Assembly: GCA_023389895.1 (NCBI GenBank)
Contig: JAEWDX010000309.1
Span: forward strand, 1 to 19,797
DNA length: 19,797 nt
Direction of reading: 5' to 3'
From: Bacillota bacterium
GTDB taxonomy: Bacteria; Bacillota; Bacilli; Bacillales; Cytobacillaceae
Shown here piece after piece: positions 14,383 to 19,797 of the stretch. Made by a program: the position numbers and the translations under genes. The notes below the pieces were generated by a model that searched no databases, had not been told where the DNA came from, and saw only the letters and a list, made by a program, of their open reading frames with translations. How positions within the stretch are numbered: the first letter of the stretch is position 1; each line of letters begins with the position of its first letter.

Positions 14383-14814
14383 ATGTCTGAACTATCCAAT
14401 TGCCCTAAATGCAATAATATTTTTGTTAAAACTCAATTCCGTGATGTATGTGAGAGTTGCTGGAAAGAGGAAGAAAAGGTTTTTGAGAGTGTTTACCAAT
14501 TTATTCGAAAACGGGAAAATCGAATGGCAACCATGTCCCAAGTAGTAGAGGCAACTGAAGTTGAAGAAGAATTATTATTAAAATTTATTAAATCAGGACG
14601 CCTTAAATTAGCGCAATTTCCAAATTTGGGATATTATTGCGAAAAATGTGGCACACTCATCCGTGCAGGGAAACTCTGTGAAGATTGCTCGGATGGGTTA
14701 CGCAAGGATTTAAATATCCATAAAGTAGAAACAAACAGAAGAAAAGAAATGGAAGACAGAGAAAGACAAGCAACCTATTTCGCCGTAGATGAGAAATTCA
14801 GAAGCCGTAAATAG
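14383..14814 (+). CDS. yvyF: YvyF, flagellar operon zinc-ribbon protein
   Basis: This is a 143-aa protein of the family annotated as TIGR03826 (flagellar operon protein, YvyF). In Bacillus it sits at the head of the late flagellar genes next to comFC, and is thought to influence flagellar gene expression, though its mechanism is not firmly known. Two four-Cys zinc ribbons are visible: C7/C10 with C23/C26, and C86/C89 with C99/C102. Between them lies a helical winged-helix-like stretch (about 30-75). The C-terminus is highly charged. The start has an eight-G run, AAGGGGGGGGAG, 6 bases upstream. In B. subtilis flgM and flgN follow. Here a terminator-like hairpin, a short-repeat region and the giant gene follow instead. 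Confidence 0.9.
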   Translation: MSELSNCPKCNNIFVKTQFRDVCESCWKEEEKVFESVYQFIRKRENRMATMSQVVEATEVEEELLLKFIKSGRLKLAQFPNLGYYCEKCGTLIRAGKLCEDCSDGLRKDLNIHKVETNRRKEMEDRERQATYFAVDEKFRSRK

Positions 14815-14815
14815 T

Positions 14816-14853
14816 AGAATGAGAGGATATCCTAATGTGGGTATTCTCTTTTT
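14816..14853 (+). terminator. probable terminator of yvyF
   Basis: AGAATGAGAGGATATCC pairs imperfectly with GGGTATTCTCT and is followed by TTTTTA. The stem has mismatches, so termination may be partial. Confidence 0.5.
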
Positions 14854-14871
14854 ATGCATAAAAAGTGGTTT

Positions 14872-14996
14872 GCTAGATAATTTAGCGAAATTGCTAGATA
14901 ATTTTTAAAAGTTGCTAGATAAATCTTGAAGTTGCTAGATAAATTTCAAAATCTGCTCGATAAAGTAGTAAAGTCGCTCGATAAAAATAAATAGCA
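14872..14996. repeat. 21-bp intergenic direct repeats
   Basis: Six units begin with GCTAGATAA or GCTCGATAA at 14872, 14893, 14914, 14934, 14955 and 14976, spaced 20-21 bases. The rest of each unit is AT-rich (ATTTnAAAAGTT). The last two units carry C in place of A in the core. No frame runs through, since each unit contains stops. The rest of the gene-free stretch up to 15160 shows nothing clear apart from two GCATGCA-like words near 14995 and 15050. Confidence 0.8.
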
Positions 14997-15163
14997 TGCA
15001 AAATAAACGTAAAATCAAAAAAATCGCACCGCATTTCTTCTGCCAAGCCTGCATGCACAGCTGACAAAATGCTTCGTCATACAAACACAATTCTAATAAA
15101 AACTTTTCGCTCTAATCACTATTAAAAGTCTCATTTCTGTGCATACCCTATTCCAATTGCATT

Positions 15164-15189
15164 TAATATTATTCAATTGATACCGATAT
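15164..15189 (+). promoter_or_regulatory. SigD (FliA-type) promoter of the giant gene
   Basis: ACCGATAT (15182-15189) matches the SigD -10 consensus GCCGATAT at 7 of 8 positions. TAAT (15164-15167) matches the -35 TAAA at 3 of 4, with 14 bases between. A start near 15196 would place the ribosome site (GGGAGTG, 15214-15220) and the ATG at 15227 at normal distances. This points to expression with late flagellar genes. Confidence 0.65.
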
Positions 15190-15226
15190 TAATTTTACAG
15201 AAAGCATTTGTACGGGAGTGGAACAT

Positions 15227-18200
15227 ATGCAGGTTAGTAATTACTCTACTTATAATCAATTACCAATTTCAGAAACTTCCCATGAGTTAAAGCAGGGGGA
15301 AGTTTATCAAGCTACAATAAAAGAGAAATTGACAGCGAATGAGGCTGTTATTCAAATTAGAGGGAAAGACCAGGTTGCTAAATTCGAAGATGGTGTTCCA
15401 TCTGAGAACCGTGTGACCGTCCAAATTAATGGACAAAAGGATCAAGTTGTTCAAGTAAAAACAATCGCAGCCGAAAATACAAAATCAGAAACTCAAATTT
15501 CAAGTGAAGAGAAAATTTTAAAAAGCATTGGCTTAACTGGGAAGGAAAGTGCAAGCTTAAAGCAAGCAGTAAAAATCTTATTAGACAAAGGTTCGCCATT
15601 ATCAAAAGAAATTGTAACCGATCTTAAAGCATTTATTGATAAACCAACCGGGTCGTTGGAAGCGAAAATTGAAACGGTAAAAGCATTAGCGAATAAGCGA
15701 TTAGAGGCGACACAGCCTCAGCTTCGTGCTGTCCATGAAGCGCTCCATGGCAAGCCATTAAATCAAGTGCTGTCAGATATTGCAAAAGAAATTGATCCAG
15801 ACTTTAAGCATGATAGCAAGGGTGCAGATGCCGGAAAACAGCTGGAACAATCAAAGCCAACACATGTAGAATCGGGGAAATTGACCCAAATAGATTCTGC
15901 AAAACAGCTAACGCAAACGAAATCAGCACCTGTTGAAACTGTAAAAATAGCTGAATCACAAAATGCGAAAGAATCTGCCGCCACCGTGAATGAAAGCAAT
16001 AAACAAGCTGGGCAGCCATCAAGCTCAAACGAAGAGAGTGAGCTTGTTCGAAAAATGAAAGAAATCGTAGAAAAAGAGCCTGATTTAAAAAAGGCGATTC
16101 AACAAATACGAGATACAATTATGCAGAATCCGAAAATAGGTCGCGACCTAGTACAAAAAATCGAACAAGCGGCAGTTGATGCGGAAAAATTACAATCAAT
16201 CGGAAAGGATCGTCTCATTCAAGCTTTAAAAGAGGCTGAAGTGAAACTTTCGAAAAATGAACAGCCAGTTCAAACAAGCACTCAACCTAGAGCAACGAGT
16301 ACCGTCACTAGTCAAGATACCCAACCATCAAATCTTGTAAAAGATTTAAAAGCGGAAGTGGCAAGAGATCCAAATATTATCCGCTCCATCGAAAAAATAC
16401 GAGATCAAGTTATAAATAACCCGAGAATTCCGAAAGAGATTATCGAAAAGGTCAACAATGCTGTAGAAGAAGCTTCTAAATTGGCTAAACAAGGTCGGAT
16501 TACGACAGGAAAAGATGTCTTGAGCAATGCTTTAACGGAAGCTCAAGCTGAATTGGAAAAAGTCGAAGGAAAAGTGAACCAACAAACGACTTCAGAACAG
16601 CAAAAGGTTATGAATCGTGTGGGGGACAATCCAAATACTGCAAAAATTGAAGGTCAATCCAATCGTCCGGCGGTTGATGTTAGACCAAGTGAAATCGTAA
16701 AAGAAATCAAATCAGAGATTCAACGAGATCCAAACATAGACCGAGCCCTAGAAAAAGTCCGTGCTCAAGTTGTTAATAATCCAAAAATCGATCGCGAAGT
16801 GGCGCAAAAAGTCGAACAAGTATTGAAAGAAGTAGCCCAGTTAAAACAGGCCGGTCAAGAAACAGCAGGTCGAGACCGTCTCCAGCAGGCATTAACAAAA
16901 GCGGAAACTGAGCTGAAGCAAATCGAGAGTCGCCAACCATCGACACCGAGTGAGTCCTCAAGACAACCGGTGCAATCGACACCGAGCGACTCAACAAAGC
17001 AACCGGCTCAATCAACTCAGCAATCCCAAGCAACACAGCAAACCCAATCGACGCAACAAAGCGGGAACACAGCGGAAGCACGCCCGAGTGAAATCGTAAA
17101 AGAAATCAAATCAGAGATCCAACGAGATCCAAACATAGACCGAGCCCTAGAAAAAGTCCGCGACCAAGTCGTTAATAATCCAAAAATCGATCGTGAAGTA
17201 GCGCAAAAAGTCGAACAAGCATTGAAAGAAGTAGCCCAGTTAAAACAGGTTGGTCAAGAAACAGCAGGTCGAGACCGTCTCCAGCAGGCATTGACAAAAG
17301 CGGAAGTTGAGCTGAAGCAAATTGAGACCCGCCAACCATCGACACCGAGTGAGTCTTCAAGACAACCGGTGCAATCGACACCGAGCGATTCAGCCAAGCA
17401 ACCAGTTCAATCAACCCAGAACGACTCAGCTAAACAACCGGTGCAATCAACACAGCAATCACAGGGAACACAGCAAACCCAATCGACGCAGCAAAGCGGG
17501 AACACAGCGGAAGCACGCCCGAGTGAAATCGTAAAAGAAATCAAATCAGAGATCCAACGAGATCCAAACATAGACCGAGCCCTAGAAAAAGTCCGTGCTC
17601 AAGTCGTTAATAATCCAAAAATCGATCGTGAAGTTGCGCAAAAAATCGAACAAGCATTGAAAGAAGTAGCCCAGTTAAAACAGGTTGGTCAAGAACCAGC
17701 AGGTCGAGACCGTCTCCAGCAGGCATTGACAAAAGCGGAAGTTGAGCTAAAGCAAATTGAGACCCGCCAACCATCGACACCGAGTGAGTCCTCAAGACAA
17801 CCGGTGCAATCGACACCGAGCGATTCAGCTAAGCAACCAGTTCAATCAACCCAGCAAACCCAATCGGCGCAACAAAGTGGAAGCACGGCGGAAGCACGCC
17901 CAAGTGAAATCGTAAAAGAAATGAAGGCAGAGATCCAACGAGATCCAAATATAGACCGGGCTCTAGAAAAAGTTCGCAACCAAGTCGTTAATAATCCAAA
18001 AATCGATCGTGAAGTAGCGCAAAAAGTTGAACAAGCATTGAAAGAAGTAGCCCAATTAAAACAGGTTGGTCAAGAAACAGTAGGTCGAGACCGTCTTCAG
18101 CAGGCATTGACAAAAGCGGAAGTTGAGCTGAAGCAAATTGAGAGTCGCCAACCATCGACGCCAGGCGAGTCTTCAAGACAACCGGTGCAATCGCCACCGA

Positions 18201-19797
18201 GCGACTCAGCCAAGCAACCAGTTCAATCAACCCAGAATGACTCAGCTAAACAACCTGTTCAACCAACTCAGCAATCCCAAGCTACACAGCAGGTCCAATC
18301 AACACAGCAACAAAGCCAAACAATGCAACAAACAAAGCAGGAAACCGAAACCCAAGCAAGACAGTCAGCCGAAGCGACTGAACTAAAAGAATCACTTAAG
18401 CAAATCCGTGAACAATTACAATCAGATCCTGACCCGAAAAAGGCACTACAAAAGGTTCAGGAGCAACTCGTCAACAATAAAAATCTTGATCCAGAAGTCT
18501 CACGGAATATTGAACGTTTAGCGAACCAAGCAAATCAACTTGATCAAGCTGGCCGTGAACGACTTATCAAAATGTTGCAGCAAGTGGAAGCGACGCTAAA
18601 ACAAAACGAATCACAAGCGAAAACATCGGATGCAGCAAGCTCCAACGAGAGCCAGAAGCAACAACAAATCGTTAATACTCAGCAACCAACCAACTCATTA
18701 AACAACGAGGAAGCTGAAGATCAACCAATAAAATTAACCGAAGCGAAACCATCAGAAACAATCAAGCAAGTTTTACAGCAATTACAAAAGGAAGCAAGTC
18801 TAGAAGAAGCACTTAGCCAAATAAGAAAAGAAATTACGAGCAGCCCCAATATTGACATGAACACAATCGAGCGAGCTGAAAAAGCACTTAAGCATGCGAC
18901 TCAGCTGCAAGATAAAGGCAGGGAAATAGCAGCCCGCCAGCATCTTACAAAAGAACTAACGGAAATTCAGGAGGATTTAGTAAAGACTGAACCGAAGCAA
19001 TCCCAGCAAACTCAGCAAAGCCAACAGCTTACAGCTGACGAATATGATGCGAATGAACTTTTACAATCGATGCAAATTCAATCTAAGGATATTTTAGTTA
19101 CAAAGATAACGCAAAAGCTTGCACAGGCAACTCATGATTTCCGTGAATTAAAACGCGAGATTACGCGGAATTTAGATAATGTCCATCGTTTAATCGATAC
19201 GTTCAAAAACAATGCCTATCCACAAGCTAAACAAATGCTAGAGACTGCTATCAGTAAGCTAGACAATGCGATTTTAAAAAGTGAAATGATGCTTTTTACT
19301 GATATGAAAACGGAAAAGCAGCTTATGCAAGCTAGCACTCAGCTAGCGGATGCGAAGAAACTGCTAGCAAAGGGCGATCACGCTCAGGCAGGCAAAATTG
19401 TTAATGAAGTGAAAACGTTAATTGACAAGCTTATCTTCAAACCAACAGAACAAAAAATAATGCATTTCGTTAATAAAGAGAGCATGGCATTTGAAAATCG
19501 TACACCAGAGCGAAGTCTGCTTGCGCAATATAGCCAGACAACAAGCGGCTATGTGAATCAAGAGCCATCAGCAAGACAAATGTTTGAAATGGTTCGTTCA
19601 CTTGGCTTAAACTATGATAGCGACATTGCCAACTCACTTGTTTTTCAGAAAAACGATCAATCAGAGCAAGAACAACAACAGCATCAGAATTTAAAGACAG
19701 CATTATTGAAATTAACCCAAGGAGAGGAAACAAATTCTAGGGTCGCCCAGCAGGCAGAACAGGCATTGACGAATTTAACGGGTCAGCAGCTACTGAG
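15227..19797 (+). CDS. giant repeat protein, FliK/YlqG-like N-terminus (3'-truncated by window)
   Basis: I translated this frame from ATG 15227 to the window end without a stop: 1523 codons and still open. GGGAGTG lies 6 bases upstream. Residues about 20-80 (QGEVYQATIKEKLTANEAVI.., then VPSENRVTVQI) and 92-138 (ILKSIGLTGKESASLKQAV, KGSPLSKEIV) have the pattern seen at the start of Firmicutes hook-length-control (FliK/YlqG-like) proteins. That is recognition of a pattern, not a search result. Eight helical repeats of 75-80 aa follow, at nucleotides 16037-16261, 16328-16567, 16688-16927, 17087-17326, 17522-17761, 17903-18142, 18377-18610 and 18752-18979, with Gln/Ser/Thr/Pro linkers. A helical, less repetitive region (about residues 1270-1520) comes next. 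No signal peptide or membrane segment is seen, which fits type III export. The diagnostic FliK C-terminal domain would lie beyond the window. It could instead be a lineage-specific flagellar coiled-coil protein. Confidence 0.85.
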   Translation, partial: MQVSNYSTYNQLPISETSHELKQGEVYQATIKEKLTANEAVIQIRGKDQVAKFEDGVPSENRVTVQINGQKDQVVQVKTIAAENTKSETQISSEEKILKSIGLTGKESASLKQAVKILLDKGSPLSKEIVTDLKAFIDKPTGSLEAKIETVKALANKRLEATQPQLRAVHEALHGKPLNQVLSDIAKEIDPDFKHDSKGADAGKQLEQSKPTHVESGKLTQIDSAKQLTQTKSAPVETVKIAESQNAKESAATVNESNKQAGQPSSSNEESELVRKMKEIVEKEPDLKKAIQQIRDTIMQNPKIGRDLVQKIEQAAVDAEKLQSIGKDRLIQALKEAEVKLSKNEQPVQTSTQPRATSTVTSQDTQPSNLVKDLKAEVARDPNIIRSIEKIRDQVINNPRIPKEIIEKVNNAVEEASKLAKQGRITTGKDVLSNALTEAQAELEKVEGKVNQQTTSEQQKVMNRVGDNPNTAKIEGQSNRPAVDVRPSEIVKEIKSEIQRDPNIDRALEKVRAQVVNNPKIDREVAQKVEQVLKEVAQLKQAGQETAGRDRLQQALTKAETELKQIESRQPSTPSESSRQPVQSTPSDSTKQPAQSTQQSQATQQTQSTQQSGNTAEARPSEIVKEIKSEIQRDPNIDRALEKVRDQVVNNPKIDREVAQKVEQALKEVAQLKQVGQETAGRDRLQQALTKAEVELKQIETRQPSTPSESSRQPVQSTPSDSAKQPVQSTQNDSAKQPVQSTQQSQGTQQTQSTQQSGNTAEARPSEIVKEIKSEIQRDPNIDRALEKVRAQVVNNPKIDREVAQKIEQALKEVAQLKQVGQEPAGRDRLQQALTKAEVELKQIETRQPSTPSESSRQPVQSTPSDSAKQPVQSTQQTQSAQQSGSTAEARPSEIVKEMKAEIQRDPNIDRALEKVRNQVVNNPKIDREVAQKVEQALKEVAQLKQVGQETVGRDRLQQALTKAEVELKQIESRQPSTPGESSRQPVQSPPSDSAKQPVQSTQNDSAKQPVQPTQQSQATQQVQSTQQQSQTMQQTKQETETQARQSAEATELKESLKQIREQLQSDPDPKKALQKVQEQLVNNKNLDPEVSRNIERLANQANQLDQAGRERLIKMLQQVEATLKQNESQAKTSDAASSNESQKQQQIVNTQQPTNSLNNEEAEDQPIKLTEAKPSETIKQVLQQLQKEASLEEALSQIRKEITSSPNIDMNTIERAEKALKHATQLQDKGREIAARQHLTKELTEIQEDLVKTEPKQSQQTQQSQQLTADEYDANELLQSMQIQSKDILVTKITQKLAQATHDFRELKREITRNLDNVHRLIDTFKNNAYPQAKQMLETAISKLDNAILKSEMMLFTDMKTEKQLMQASTQLADAKKLLAKGDHAQAGKIVNEVKTLIDKLIFKPTEQKIMHFVNKESMAFENRTPERSLLAQYSQTTSGYVNQEPSARQMFEMVRSLGLNYDSDIANSLVFQKNDQSEQEQQQHQNLKTALLKLTQGEETNSRVAQQAEQALTNLTGQQLL
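16688..18142 (+). repeat. four near-identical 240-bp in-frame repeats with variable linkers
   Basis: Copies at 16688, 17087, 17522 and 17903 are each exactly 240 bases and nearly identical, including most third-codon positions. They begin at intervals of 399, 435 and 381 bases, all multiples of three. The linkers contain their own mini-repeats (KQPVQST, TPSDSAKQ, QSTQQS). The flanking copies (16037, 16328, 18377, 18752) are diverged. This suggests recent duplication or gene conversion inside an older repeat array. Confidence 0.92.

Noticed and set aside
16773..18230. Several minus-strand frames of 69-102 codons with similar products, spaced regularly
   Set aside because: They are antisense shadows of the four near-identical modules of the giant gene. 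They repeat only because the plus-strand modules repeat.

Overview
The window looks like part of the chromosome of a low-GC, Gram-positive, spore-forming, motile Bacillaceae species. Genus cannot be decided from sequence alone. Gene order matches the conserved Bacillus block tagO - tagV(yvhJ) - yvyE // degS - degU - degV(yviA) - comFA - comFC - yvyF - late flagellar genes. Strong GGAGG-type ribosome sites, TTG starts, an Sda-like sporulation checkpoint protein and an SLH-anchored exoprotein agree with this. The first 82 bases are a pure C run that I read as a contig-edge or sequencing artefact.

Region 1 (249-5885) concerns the cell wall. tagO (+) starts wall teichoic acid (WTA) synthesis. tagV (-) encodes an LCP enzyme that attaches the finished polymer to peptidoglycan. 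Between them lies a 669-aa secreted phosphodiester glycosidase (-) with three SLH domains, whose family chemistry would suit cleavage of the same kind of GlcNAc-1-phosphate diester. A tandem array of 52-bp units (about 1477-2062) fills the space between the converging tagO and SLH genes.

Region 2 (5982-10200) is regulatory. yvyE (-) diverges from degS-degU (+), the two-component system for competence, motility and exoenzymes, and the spacer holds two distant inverted repeats. A very long inverted repeat follows degU. Then come two small orphan ORFs and a 54-aa Sda-family protein, i.e. a likely histidine-kinase inhibitor placed just downstream of a histidine kinase gene.

Region 3 (10403-14814) holds degV, comFA, comFC and yvyF. 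ComFA carries an unusual Asn/Pro/Ser-rich tandem-repeat insert of about 110 residues between its zinc domain and helicase core. comFB is absent.

Region 4 (14815-19797) departs from the B. subtilis plan. Where flgM and flgN would be expected there is a 21-bp intergenic repeat, then a SigD-like promoter, then one giant reading frame of at least 1523 codons that runs off the window. Its N-terminus resembles FliK/YlqG-type hook-length-control proteins. It is followed by eight helical repeats of 75-80 aa with Gln/Ser/Thr/Pro linkers, four of them nearly identical in DNA. This is the most unusual object here.

A dispersed intergenic element with conserved ends and strong hairpins occurs three times: a short form after tagO and full forms after tagV and before yvyF.
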